Positions 10,314 through 20,367 of a stretch of DNA of 64,000 nucleotides are shown one piece after another; within the stretch, counting starts at the first letter, position 1, and each line of letters begins with the position of its first letter. Below the pieces are notes generated by a model that had not been told where the DNA came from, searched no databases, and saw nothing but the letters and a program-made list of their open reading frames with translations. The position numbers and the translations under genes are program-made. Source of the DNA: Phytophthora quininea (lineage: Eukaryota; Oomycota; Peronosporomycetes; Peronosporales; Peronosporaceae); the NCBI GenBank assembly GCA_011947345.1, contig JAAVTG010000289.1:124001-188000 (forward strand). The letters are read 5' to 3'.

Positions 10314-11906
10314 ATGGAGAGCGTCGTGTGGGCTGCGTACGTGGAGACGCTCAAGTCGGGCGCGCAGAGCGTCGAGCAGGTGGTGCAGCAGCTCTGCAGA
10401 GATAACGGACTGGCTGCAGATGCGTCGGCCGAGGCCCAGACGACGGCACAAGTGGCGACGATCGTGCTGCAAACCCTTGCTCAGGCTTCAGCTGCTGATG
10501 CGCACTACGTGGCGCCATTGCTAGAGCAGCAGCAGCATGAGGACTCCGACGTGGCACACACCCACCATCAGGAGCGCAGTGCTGCTGTCACTCGCGTGGT
10601 GCAGGCTGCCATCTCTCAGAAGCTGCTTCACGACGACAGTCCGCTGACCAACCTCTTCAGTTGGGACGCCTTCAAGAACCGACTGGCAAACCTGCGCGCC
10701 GCATTCCCCGAGCCAGAGTTCAACCATGCCCTGGCTGTCAAGGCTAACCCTACGAGAGGGTCTCTGCGTGCTGCAAGAGCCGCTGGTTTCGGTGCAGAGT
10801 GCGCATCAATCGCCGAGGCAAAGCACTCGCTGTCGCTGGGTTTTGAACCACGTAAAGTGGTGTACGATTCCCCGTGCAAAACACAAAGTGAGCTGCGCGA
10901 GATGATTCTGGCCGGTGTCTACATCAACTTGGACAATGAGGAAGAGATTCGCAAGGTGAACGCCATTTTCAACGAGCTGGGAGACTCGGAGGAGACGACG
11001 AAGAAGCACGCAGCGCAAATCGGTTTGCGCATCAACCCTGTTGTTGGAGGAGGATCAATCGATTCCACGAGTACGGCAACAGTGACTAGCAAATTTGGAC
11101 TGGCGCTTACTGCGGAAACTAAGCCCAGGCTGCTGGCGATATATAAGGAAAACCCGTGGCTGCATGGCGTGCATGTGCACGTCGGGTCGCAAGGTTGTCC
11201 GCTTGATCTACTGGCAGCAGGCGCCAAAAGAGCCGTTGCATTTGCGCTTGAGATCAATGCGCACGTGGGTAAGCACCAAGTTCGTGTTCTGGATATCGGC
11301 GGCGGTATGCCCACGGTGTACGACGGCGGCGAGAACGAGGCTTACGACTTTAACGAATATGCGGACGAGGTTCGCAAGCAAGTGCCTGAGCTCTTTACGA
11401 GTGGTTTTACCTCCATCATCACTGAGTTTGGACGAAGTGTCTTTGTCAAGCCTGGAATCACGGTGTCTAAGGTTGAGGCGTTGAAGGACTGGGCTGGTCA
11501 ACACATTGCCGTGGTGCATGTTGGTGCCGACCAATTTCCTCGCACGGCCTATCTGCCTGAGCAGTGGTCGCACTGCATTACAGTTCTGGACAACCAAGGT
11601 CGCCCGAAGACTGCCTCTAGCGCTGCTTACTTGCGCCAAGACATTGCCGGCCCGCTCTGCTTCTCGGGCGACTTCCTGGCCAAGCAATTGCTATTGCCGC
11701 CTATTGAGATCGGAGACTTCGTGGTGATTCACGACACTGGTGGCTACACCATGTCGATGCACTCGAAGTACAACAGCCGTCAGGTGTCATCACACTACGC
11801 CTACTCGGCTTCGTTGAGCAATGTTGAATTCGCGATGCTGAAGGAACGCGAGACGGCCGACGAAACCCTGGCATGCTGGGGCATTGATCGTGATGTACAG
11901 TTGTAA
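10314..11906 (+). CDS. PLP-dependent decarboxylase-like enzyme (Orn/DAP/Arg decarboxylase group IV)
   Basis: Intronless 530-residue protein. Residues from about 110 carry the alanine-racemase-type barrel: HALAVKAN (PLP lysine at about 143), FGAECASIAEAKHS, VHVHVGSQG (a His-containing barrel strand), VLDIGGGMP (glycines that bind the PLP phosphate) and IITEFGRSVF. The C-terminal beta domain contains AGPLCFSGDFLAKQ, where the conserved Cys-x-Ser-x-Asp supplies the second-chain catalytic cysteine, and DTGGYTMSM. This fits diaminopimelate or ornithine decarboxylase relatives that act on amino-acid alpha-carboxyls. The first 100 residues are an extra helical, Gln/His-rich region. Usual motifs are altered (EFGRS instead of EPGRS, GGY instead of GAY), so the substrate may differ from lysine or ornithine precursors. 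It is one of the few long genes here without a frame break. Confidence 0.8.
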   Translation: MESVVWAAYVETLKSGAQSVEQVVQQLCRDNGLAADASAEAQTTAQVATIVLQTLAQASAADAHYVAPLLEQQQHEDSDVAHTHHQERSAAVTRVVQAAISQKLLHDDSPLTNLFSWDAFKNRLANLRAAFPEPEFNHALAVKANPTRGSLRAARAAGFGAECASIAEAKHSLSLGFEPRKVVYDSPCKTQSELREMILAGVYINLDNEEEIRKVNAIFNELGDSEETTKKHAAQIGLRINPVVGGGSIDSTSTATVTSKFGLALTAETKPRLLAIYKENPWLHGVHVHVGSQGCPLDLLAAGAKRAVAFALEINAHVGKHQVRVLDIGGGMPTVYDGGENEAYDFNEYADEVRKQVPELFTSGFTSIITEFGRSVFVKPGITVSKVEALKDWAGQHIAVVHVGADQFPRTAYLPEQWSHCITVLDNQGRPKTASSAAYLRQDIAGPLCFSGDFLAKQLLLPPIEIGDFVVIHDTGGYTMSMHSKYNSRQVSSHYAYSASLSNVEFAMLKERETADETLACWGIDRDVQL

Positions 11907-12078
11907 GTTACAACTTGTAACTGCAATGCTGCTGCAGGAAGTACTGACAGAAAGCATTCGGTGGGCCCTGGACCAGAAGAAACAATTCACGATTTTTGTT
12001 GTTGGCATTCATTGCTTCATTGGGCATGCTTTCTTTATGCTGCGACCCGCGCTGCTGAATTTCTATAGGCCGTTGCGG

Positions 12079-13450
12079 CTAGTAGCCACTTTCGAGCATG
12101 CTGCGGATGTAAATCACCTGACCGAAGGCGATGCCAATAAGCACGCAGTTTGTGATCAGGGACATCCATTTCACCCGCGAGTTGGTGCTCTCCGCAGCTG
12201 AAACAAACAACAAGTCCAAGTTAAGACGGACTGGCATTCGGAGTAGCCAGTACACAGTTCACTTACCATCGCGACTCATACGCTCACGGTGTTTGACGAA
12301 GGAGATGTCTCCTCGCAAAGTAAAGACTCTTTCCTTGAAGAAGGCTATCTCGCGCATCAGGTCGAGTCCAAGTTCTACAGGAACAGTAGTCAGAAACCGG
12401 TAGAAGAGCACAATAGTCTCAGTGCAAACAAACCTTCAACAACGATCTGTGGGAAGTAGTCTTCGGCGACGTGGTGGATGCCAAACACGACAGCTTCATT
12501 GTTCTCGTGCGCGTGCACTGAGAAAGCAATCGTTTCGGTCTTGCCGTCCAACGTGTCAGAGAAAATCTCCGTAATGTCGAAAGCTACGTGGCTACCAAGC
12601 TCCGTAATAGCATTATCGACCATGTGCTCACGGTAGCCGCCCGATGCGTATCCCTCAAGCGTCTCCCATGTGACTGGGTATTTCATACGATCAGGTAGCT
12701 TTGCGAGTGCAATGTCAATCTTCTCGCCGTTCGCAATGCTGTCCACCGTGAGAAGCAGTTTAACGCGTGTGTTTCCGCGGATAATGCTGCGCGATACGCC
12801 CACGAGCTCAAACTCCATGATGCCCATCTTGGTAGCCTCGCCGTTTACGGTCGTGATCGCCAGCTGCGTGTACGACGGAACCGTCGGCGCGGACTTGCTG
12901 ATGGTGGCGGCCACGTTAGGTACCAGAGTCAAGCTCCTTGCACCGGTCGAGATGAAGTCGAACGAGTAGAAGAGCGCGACAGTGGACGAAGAGCCCTTGA
13001 GTTTCCTAAAGCACAAGTGGTAGAGCCCGCTCTCGCGCACAGTCACCGAGCTGAAATTGTACTGGTCCGCCTTCCACGACATCACCTCTCGCTGTGAAGG
13101 ATTCTTAACCTGTATAGAATGTGCAAATATGCTAAAATACTGCAAGCTTGAACGATGCAGTGCTGCAGCGTCATTGAACGTACCACGACGTCGACCTGGT
13201 CGTAGCTCTTGGGCTCGAGAATGCCGAAGCGGAACAGCACTTTGTTGTTGGCGGATCGGGCGTTCACCTCCTCCATAAAGCATTCCTAATCCGCGAACGA
13301 ATGAGCAATAGAGCGGCAGCAATAATGTCAAAAATCAGTGTCCTATTCGAGTCTGAGAGATCAGGGACCAACCTCCGATCTCGACGGCAGCGCGAACTGG
13401 AATCGAGCCGCTTCCACGTCCTGCAGCAAGCTGACCGCAAGTAGCAACAT
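12079..13450 (-). CDS. p24/TMED family protein with an inserted beta domain
   Basis: Type I membrane protein of the early secretory pathway; p24 proteins act as COPI/COPII cargo receptors. Five exons (13450-13373, 13285-13184, 13109-12434, 12374-12267, 12197-12079) add up to exactly 360 residues with no shift. The order is a signal peptide (MLLLAVSLLQDVEA), a GOLD start (CFMEEVNARSANNKVLFRFG, then GLYHLCFRKLKG), a large insert of about 160 residues, a coiled coil (LMREIAFLKKESLTL, RERMSRDAAESTNSRV) and one TM helix near the C-terminus. Family members are usually 200-230 residues. The insert (for example WETLEGYASGGY, then VAFDITEIFSD, then AVVFGIHHV) resembles DNRLRE/CBM96-type beta sandwiches. 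The classic KK tail motif is not seen; the tail is short (SMLESGY). Its start codon overlaps a CATG palindrome. Confidence 0.87.
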
Positions 13451-13675
13451 GGCTGCGACCGCTACGAAGCTGCGCATCTCTCCCTGTGTGCTGTTTCCTC
13501 ACTCTGAGCACCACGACGTCCCTTTGCCGCTCTTCCTGCAGCGTTTTTGGGAGCGGAACGATCCAACGATGCAGCCTCGCTTTTCAGCCAATCAAATCTA
13601 AGGTCGACTTCAACTTGCACCCCGAGCCGTCGTCTTGCGCCGCCAAGCTGCTGAGGAACCACTTGCTCGCAAGAC

Positions 13676-14382
13676 ATGGCAGACGCAGCATTCGTCGCGC
13701 AGGCCACAACGCTCAACGCTCGCTTCGTTACGTGTGTCTCCATCGAGTAGGTACTTACCTTGCCGGGGTGGGGTGAGGAATCTTCACTGAAGATGTCAAG
13801 CATTGACGAAATGCATTTGTGTGTGTGTCTTGCAACAGGGATCACAGCGCGCTTGCCGACGATACCATGCAGGGCCGTCCCGACATTGTGGGAACGATGA
13901 CTGACGCGCTGACCGAGGTACGCCGCCGCTACCTTCAAGGCAGTCTCCAATATGCATCATCTAGATGCGAGCCAACTTCAATCTCATGCTGCCTTTGCTG
14001 CCAGGGCGACGACCTCGTGCACCTCGCCGCACGGCTGCTGCTGAACCTGAGCTTCAGCGCGGACGCTCGGGCGGCCATGCGAGCGCGCGGACTGCTCGAC
14101 ATCCTGGTGGCCGTGCTGCCGGTGCTACCGGATGTGGCGCTCGTGTTCGCGTTGCAGCTGGCGCATCGGCTGATCACCGCTGACGAGCCGCCAGTGTCTG
14201 TCAGCGGGCGGGAGCGCTGGCTGCGCGCACTGACCGCGCGACTAGCAATTGCGACCCAAGCAGCCGTGGACGAGAATGCCTCGGCCGGCGGCTCGGTTGA
14301 CGCGACGCGGGGCCTCCACGTGCTGGCGCCGCCGCTGCTGCACATGGTGGACAGTCTGGCGAGCCGCGCGGTGGCCCAGTGA
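13676..14382 (+). CDS. armadillo-repeat fragment, possibly kinesin-associated protein-like
   Basis: Three exons (13676-13746, 13839-13917, 14005-14382) give 175 residues in one frame, starting at an ATG with a stop upstream. The segment LVHLAARLLLNLSFSADARA, followed by RARGLLDILVAVL, is a typical armadillo-type helix pair and resembles kinesin-associated protein 3. That family is about 700-800 residues long, so this is far too short. An open frame from about 14417 to 14540 (LLLDSVHLKPTVGWIDAS) looks protein-like and could be a further piece beyond an unseen shift or intron. It is either a truncated copy or a poorly resolved gene. About 225 bp separate its ATG from the divergent p24 start. 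Confidence 0.45.
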
Positions 14383-15109
14383 GAACGACGACACGTGAGC
14401 CAGGTGCTGCGACGCCGGGCAGATCGCGTCCTCGATCGGCAGCGCCCAGCTGCTGTTGGACTCTGTTCACTTGAAGCCGACAGTGGGCTGGATTGACGCT
14501 TCCACTGAAGAAGCTGGCGGCAGATCTGCGAGGGAGTGATAGTAACCCTCTCTATACTTATCACTGATGTTATATACCAATAGCATGATTTGTAAACCAG
14601 TATCTTTATCATTGTTCTCTCTGAGACTTCAAGTATTTAAAGATACATGCAGATGTTGTTTTCGGAGGCAAGACATGGCGTACCCCTACCCTCCATCTTT
14701 GAAACCGCATCGCGATCCGGACTGTCGAGATTCGAAACCACACAAACACTGCTTGGTGCGACCTCCGAGACCGCATGCCCGGCTTGTCTACGTTCGAACT
14801 GTGCCCTGCTCGTCGCGGCATTGTGGCGACTGTGCCGCAGCGCGCCTACGTGGCGGCTATATCGCTGCGCAGCGGGCGTCGGGCAGGGGGCAACAAGCGG
14901 TTGCAGGATTTTGCGGTTGCATCCAAGAGTGCTCACTTCCCATTTTCGTCGAGACCCAAGCTCGCTCCAAGCTTCCCGTCCCCGCTGCCATCCCCCGCTA
15001 TCAATAGATCGGACAACCCCGTCGCACAGCAACGGACCACCAACCTCTCCCCTTTAACACCGAGCACGGGAGATAACGACGTAAAACCACCACTGCAACG
15101 CACGCGACG
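14383..15109. other. spacer between ARM fragment and nucleotidyltransferase
   Basis: About 730 bases. The first 160 may contain a residual coding piece of the ARM gene (frame near 14417-14540). The rest shows only short overlapping open stretches without recognisable motifs and should hold the promoter and 5' leader of the nucleotidyltransferase gene. Confidence 0.4.
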
Positions 15110-16841
15110 ATGGTCAAGTTCTTCAGTCCGCTGGCGCTGTCAGCCGTGGTGGCCTCTGCCGCTGCCGCGGCGGTCGCTGTTGCCGCTCACTTGCGAACTC
15201 GCCCGCAGCCACACCAGCCGACCCCGTCCGATACCCCCATCCAGCCCACAATGGCTCCGCGCACGACGCACCAGCGCAACATCGACGAGATCAACCGCCT
15301 CGACGGCTACGACGTGGTCATCGTGCACGTCCACGCCGCACCAGGCGCAGTACTGGCAGGACCGCCTCATGGCCACGCGCGGCTCCATCTCGCCCAAGGA
15401 CGCCAAGGTCATCGCCGTGTTCGAGGACTGGGAGGGCGGCGCCGGCAACGGCCTCGGCACGCTCTACGCCTACACCAAGGCCGTGGCCGCCGGCAAGGAG
15501 CTGTACGGCATCGATATCCCGTCGATGCTGGCCGCCGGCAAGATCAGCGTCGCGTTGTACCACACCGCCGGCAAGGGCACGCGCCTCGCGCCGCTGCCCG
15601 GCAGCGAAAACAACAACAAGTCTGGCGTCAAGCTGCCTGCCATGGTGCAGGTCAAGGACAAGCACGTCCCGATAACGATCCTGGAGGCCGTGGTGAAACA
15701 GACTGGCGTGTACGCCTCCAGCCGCCGCGGCCGCCTCTCCGTGTTCTGGGGCGACCAGGTGTTCATCCCGTCGGCTGAAGTCAAGTACGAGGCCAAGCAC
15801 CACATCGATATCCTCGCCGCCCTGGCCCCCATGCCCACCGAGAAGGAGTGGAAGGAGAAGGGCCTTGAGAAGTACGGTCTGATCGTGGTCAACCAGCAGG
15901 ACAACGCCGCCCAGGTCGACAAGGTCACGCACGAGACCGCTAACCGCCTCCTGGCCTCGTTCGGCGAGATGAAGTCCGTCGGCACGAGCCTGGGCTCATT
16001 CAGCATTGACGCCGACATGCTGCGGGCTCTGCTGACCGAGTTCTCCAAGGAGCTCGAGGCCAAGGAGGGCAAACTGGACAGCGACCCGCACTTCTGGATG
16101 CCGCTGACGCTGGAGCGCGATGCCTACACGGAGGTGATGGCGCAGAAGGGTGTGGAGGTTGCCGATTCGTCGGCCCACTTCGAGCGCATGCAGAAGATGA
16201 TGGCCCACTTTGAAGAGTCCCGAACGAAGGAGCTCGGCCTGTTTGGCTGCGTGGACGTTGGCAGCGATGTGTACTGGTGGGACTACGGTCAGCTCAAGCT
16301 GTACCTGAAGAACAACCGTCTCGTGACCAAGCCGGGTGTTGAGGCCGACTGCCTGCGGTCGTTCCTCGGCATCAACAACAGCCTCGAGCACAGCAACGTC
16401 GGCGAGGACGCGACCATCGAGGAGGCCACGGTGCTCAACTGCGAGATTGAGCACGGTGCCATCAAGCACAGCGTGTTGAGCGGCGTGTGCGCGCGCGAGG
16501 TGAACGCGGACGGCTCCATCCTCATCAACGTGACGGCGCGCTCGATCACGGCACCCAACTGCGTCGTGTACAACGTCACCTCAGACGAGGCCGAAGGCCT
16601 GTGTCTGGAGGAGGGCAGCGTGGTTGTCGGTGTGCTGCTGCCCGATGGCAAGAAGGTCGTGATGCACTCTAGCATGGATGTGTGCGGCGGCAAGGCATGG
16701 AAGACCATCCTGGACTCGAACGAGCACTCGTTCGAGAAGATCTATGAGCTCAACGCGGAAGCAAACGTCTCCAAGCTTGAGAAGATGATTCAGGCCGAGC
16801 ACTCACGCATGCGCGACGTCGTTATGTCCTCGGTGGCATAA
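15110..16841 (+). CDS. membrane-anchored nucleotidyltransferase (nucleotide-sugar pyrophosphorylase-like)
   Basis: Predicted 576 residues. The N-terminus (FFSPLALSAVVASAAAAAV) is a signal anchor or presequence. The core has a nucleotidyltransferase-A pattern: ALYHTAGKGTRLAPLPGS corresponds to the GxGTRL nucleotide loop, with SGVKLPA downstream as the conserved lysine-proline element. VFWGDQVFIP and GCVDVGSDVYWWDYG fit sugar-phosphate-binding segments. The C-terminal part (NVGEDATIEEATVLNCEI, then VNVTAR-like strands) suggests hexapeptide or beta-helix-type repeats. It probably joins a nucleoside triphosphate and a sugar-1-phosphate; I cannot tell which sugar. One extra base near 15323-15331 breaks the frame between VVIVH and STPHQAQYW. 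A longer open frame starting at 14775 is not used because its first 180 codons are low-complexity Arg/Ser/Pro. Confidence 0.72.
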
Positions 16842-17208
16842 GTAGTGTAGATAGCCCCCAAATTATCCCCCACCGCACCCCGGTAGAAAACTTAATGCAT
16901 CTCAGACTTCCATATTCAAAGCATTCGCGTTTCCTTTGCAATGCAGGGTCTCCATGACCTTGCTGACAACGCCAGCAAGGAAACAAAAGCACAGCACAGC
17001 ACGAAGCACCGGCACGTGCGTGGCAATGGTGACGCGAGCAACGTGGCGCAGCTATCTCGCGCAGATTGATTGCTCGACGTGGTGATGGACATCAAAGCGT
17101 ATCTTATCCAACAACTGGACGACGCCACGTCACTCGCCCCACCCAAATACAAGACCCTTTCGTTTCGGTGTTCTACACTTTCGTACTTAGCGGCATTTTT
17201 GATCAACG
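16842..17208. other. intergenic spacer
   Basis: About 370 bases between the nucleotidyltransferase stop and the next ATG. It holds the 3' end of one gene and the promoter of the next. I see no further gene or repeat. Confidence 0.5.
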
Positions 17209-17678
17209 ATGTCTGCGGACGGCAAGCTCCAGCTTCTTCTTGTGGCGTTTGGCGCCGTGGCGCTGCAGCAACTCGTGTCTCGCCGCCGTCGCCAGGTGCA
17301 GCAGGAGGAGAAGTTCAAGCAGCAGAAGGCACAGGCCAGCGCAGACAGCGGCGAGGCCTTCGTGGTGGAGATCGAGTACTGCACTGGCTGCCGCTGGACG
17401 TTGCGCGCGGCGTGGATGGCGCAGGAGCTGCTCAACACCTTCCAGACGGACGAGGACAGTCGCCTGCGCTCCGTGACGCTCACACCCAACTCCCGCCTGG
17501 CGGAGTGTTCAATGTGTACCTGTACGCCGTGGGGCCAGACGCCGACCCGGACGCAGAGAAGGAGGTGCTGTGGTCGCGCAAGGTCGCTCGTCGCTTTCCT
17601 GAATCCAAGGAGCTCAAGCAGCTTGTGCGCGATGTTGTGTGTCCGGAAAGAGGACTCGGTCACTCGGACAAGAAGTAA
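17209..17678 (+). CDS. Rdx/SelW-SelT-like thioredoxin-fold protein (Cys form)
   Basis: Small redox-type protein of 156 residues after one shift is bridged. An N-terminal hydrophobic stretch (LQLLLVAFGAVALQQLV) could anchor it in a membrane. The motif VVEIEYCTGCRW is the CxxC active site of the Rdx family, where selenoproteins W/T/H carry selenocysteine in the second position; here it is Cys, so no SECIS is required. After the shift at the triple C 17492-17494 the frame continues as PPGGVFNVYLYAV, matching the family's Gly-Gly-x-Phe strand, then a C-terminal helix with RFPESKELKQLVRDV. The exact partner and redox substrate are unknown. Confidence 0.75.
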
Positions 17679-17745
17679 ACAGGGACGCTGAGTAGCCTGA
17701 AGCGCTGTATTGAGGGAGAAATATTCGCTCTGCGCAGCTGAGATA

Positions 17746-20168
17746 CTAATGTATAAAGACTACCGTGTCTACTGGGGCGGATACTGTTGCAGCCCCGCCA
17801 TGATGGCTGGGAGAGATGACCGTGTCGTCCCGCCAGGAAACACAGCACTTGGACTGCAGCACGTGTTTGTTTTGTAAGTTTATACATGCAGTGTAGGTTG
17901 ATTCATTTGGCAAACTCACCGAGAAAAGAGACTCCGCATGCTTTTGCTGATGGCTGCAACCCCAGATAAACTTTTCGTAAATGACAACCTTCTGCCCTCT
18001 GGATGCGTCACGCATTTTATTGCTGACACCTGAAACTCTCGCCACGCCCAAGGATGCGCCTGAATATACATGATCGTTATGCTTGCACTCTCACGTTCCA
18101 GTTGCAACTCAAAGAAGGAACTTACCCGAATTTGGTGGCTAGTATACCGCTTTTTCGGGTCCTTCTCAAGGACCTGAATCAACCATACTGCCATGTTAGG
18201 GCTTTTGTCAAAACAGATCTGGATTCTCAGAGAACTCACGTGTTTTAAAAGAACGACTAGGTCATCCTCCACAATGCGGTCACCGACGTTTGTTGGATAT
18301 TCAATAGGGTCATTCTGAGGATAGAACAATCGTTGTTCAGCAAAACAAATCAATGCATTTGCAAAAGAAAAGAAAGGAATATCATACCTGAATCTTCTTG
18401 TATAGCTCCGTCATGGTATCGGCAATAAAGGGTGGATGACCGTACACAAACATGTACAGCGTTATTCCACACGCCCATATATCCACAGGCTTTCCTTGGA
18501 AGCTTTCTCCAGTCAGCATCTCCGGTGCTGCAGCGTAAAAAATATTAGCAAGCGTGGTTCTACCAACAAACACCGGATCGCGCACCCATGAAAATCGCGG
18601 TTCCAGCAGTTTGTCGTAGAGTCTCCGTATCACTCTCCAATTCCTGGCCTCCCAAATCGACATTAGTTTTTAACGCATAATCTGATCATGGTAAAATTCA
18701 AGATGTACATGGGAAACCCCGAAGTCTGCAATCTTGAGAATTACTTCGTTGTCGTCCACAGTTTTCAGCAACAAATTTCCAGGTTTAATGTCACGATGGA
18801 TGATCTGAGATAGCACGTTAGACGCGCAAACAAGTACTCTGGATAATATACAACATCTCGCCACCTTATTCTCGTGTAAAAATCGATTCCCTCGATCTAA
18901 ATGTGAAACACCGTTAGCAGGAGTCACAACAGGAGGTTCGGTATTGCCGCAAAACTTTACCAGGTGTGTGAAGTATGTTTTGGTGAGCTCTGCATTCAGC
19001 GGTGTGCATTCTCTGTGTAGTAAAAGCGATCTTTTTAGCAATGCTAGTGCAGCGTCTTTTAGATGTCACGTTGCTACTTTACGTACATGTCATCATCCAG
19101 CACGGGGCCGCCATCTACCAACTCGCTGATCATGAATAGCTCGTCGCTGTCTGTAACATACACAGTAAAATAATGAGCCGCAACTACTTGTTATCACACG
19201 TCAACGTCAACGCACCGTCCGTGTCAATAACTTCTCGGAGCATTACTAAATGCCGGTGTTTCAGGCGCTTCCAGATATTGAGCTCCTTCTTGACCGACTG
19301 AAGTGCATTGCCAAAACGGCCAACACGAACGCGCTTCAACGCTTTCTTGTCCACTGTTTTTGCGGCAAACATCTGCTTGGTTTCGCTGCACTCGACTTTG
19401 AATACTACGCCATAGGCCCCACGACCAAGCTCCTCTATGAAAGTGCTGTAGAACAAAATCAACATGAACTTAGAGCACATTTTTGTTGTCGTCTGCAAAC
19501 ACGTTACGTACTACTGGTTTAAATGCCGCCGGCCATCAGCATCAACGGTGGAGATCATCTTGCTGGTCTCTCGAAACGATTGCCCGCGCTTTCGTAATGG
19601 TACGATTGGTCGAATTCCCGTTAACTGCCGCTTGTCAACAATGTCAGACTTTTGCGTGATGATCGGCAGTCGAACGATTGGTTTAACAACCACCACAGTA
19701 GGAGGATCAGCAGGTGCTCCCGGTTCCACTTTGGCTCTGACGATGGTTCTGCCTGGACAACCGCGGTAGCCTCTGCACCAGGACTATCGGCAACATATTC
19801 ATCGGATCTGATTGCTCTTGGCGTCGCTTCCGATGCCGCTATGTTGGACGAACCAGTATTTCGCGGGGAGACAACGCTTGCAATTTCGACGGTGGAGATC
19901 GCTGACGACGTCTCTATTGGAAGTGGCTCCTTAACCCCATTCTCTGCCGTAAGTTCATCGTTTGCTGGTATCGTCGGAGACACCACGGAATCTGGCATGT
20001 TAATTTCGCTCTCAACAAGTTCGACAGTGGAAACTTCAGGCAGTGGCACGCTTGAGCTCGATACGACAACTTCATTTTCGGCGAGTTCGTCGGGGAGATT
20101 GTAGGCGGCTCTGTCAATGCCTCGGCGCTATTATCACCCACTAGTTCTGCAGTTGTCAGAGACTCCAT
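17746..20168 (-). CDS. CaMKK/LKB1-like Ser/Thr protein kinase
   Basis: Multi-exon protein kinase. The first 200 residues (20168 to about 19510) are Ser/Thr/Val/Glu-rich with repeated STVE-type stretches and have two one-base shifts (20099-20100 and 19730-19732). The kinase begins with FIEELGRGAYGVVFKV and AAKTVDKKAL (lysine of the ATP site). Then follow VMLREVIDTDG, IIHRDIKPGNLLLK (catalytic loop), ILKIADFGVSHV (DFG), PEMLTGESFQGKPVDIWACG and LYMFVYGHPPF. The last resembles calcium/calmodulin-dependent kinase kinase and plant/fungal SNF1-activating kinases, so a role upstream of AMPK/SNF1 is plausible. Introns separate most of these blocks. The likely last exon ends with VSAPVDTVVFIH at 17746. 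The activation-loop Ala-Ala-Ala-Pro-Glu replaces the usual Pro-x-x-Ala-Pro-Glu. Exact splice sites in the middle are uncertain. Confidence 0.75.
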
Positions 20169-20367
20169 TGACGCTGTTGATCTTCGTCGCTTTGACGCTC
20201 GGAACAGTTGGCAAGAAGCTTCAGTAAGTAGGGGTTACTCCAAAATACTCTGGGGAAACTATTGTTAGCTGCTTCTAGTGTATGTGGATCAATACGCAGA
20301 GTTTATAGACATTTTTACACAGGAACGTGGTCATCATCTTGTTGCACGCGCGGATGGTGGGGCCAAT

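Noticed and set aside
13935..14612. 225-codon open frame on the minus strand
   Set aside because: It lies antisense to the ARM exons in GC-rich sequence, is Ser/Arg-rich and has no recognisable motif.
14775..15320. Longer start for the nucleotidyltransferase at 14775
   Set aside because: The added residues are Arg/Ser/Pro/Thr low complexity from the wrong frame; the signal anchor at 15110 in another frame fits better, with one extra base near 15323-15331.
15318..15932. 204-codon minus-strand frame opposite the nucleotidyltransferase
   Set aside because: Composition is that of the reverse of a GC-biased gene (Gly/Ala/His/Leu) and no motif is present.
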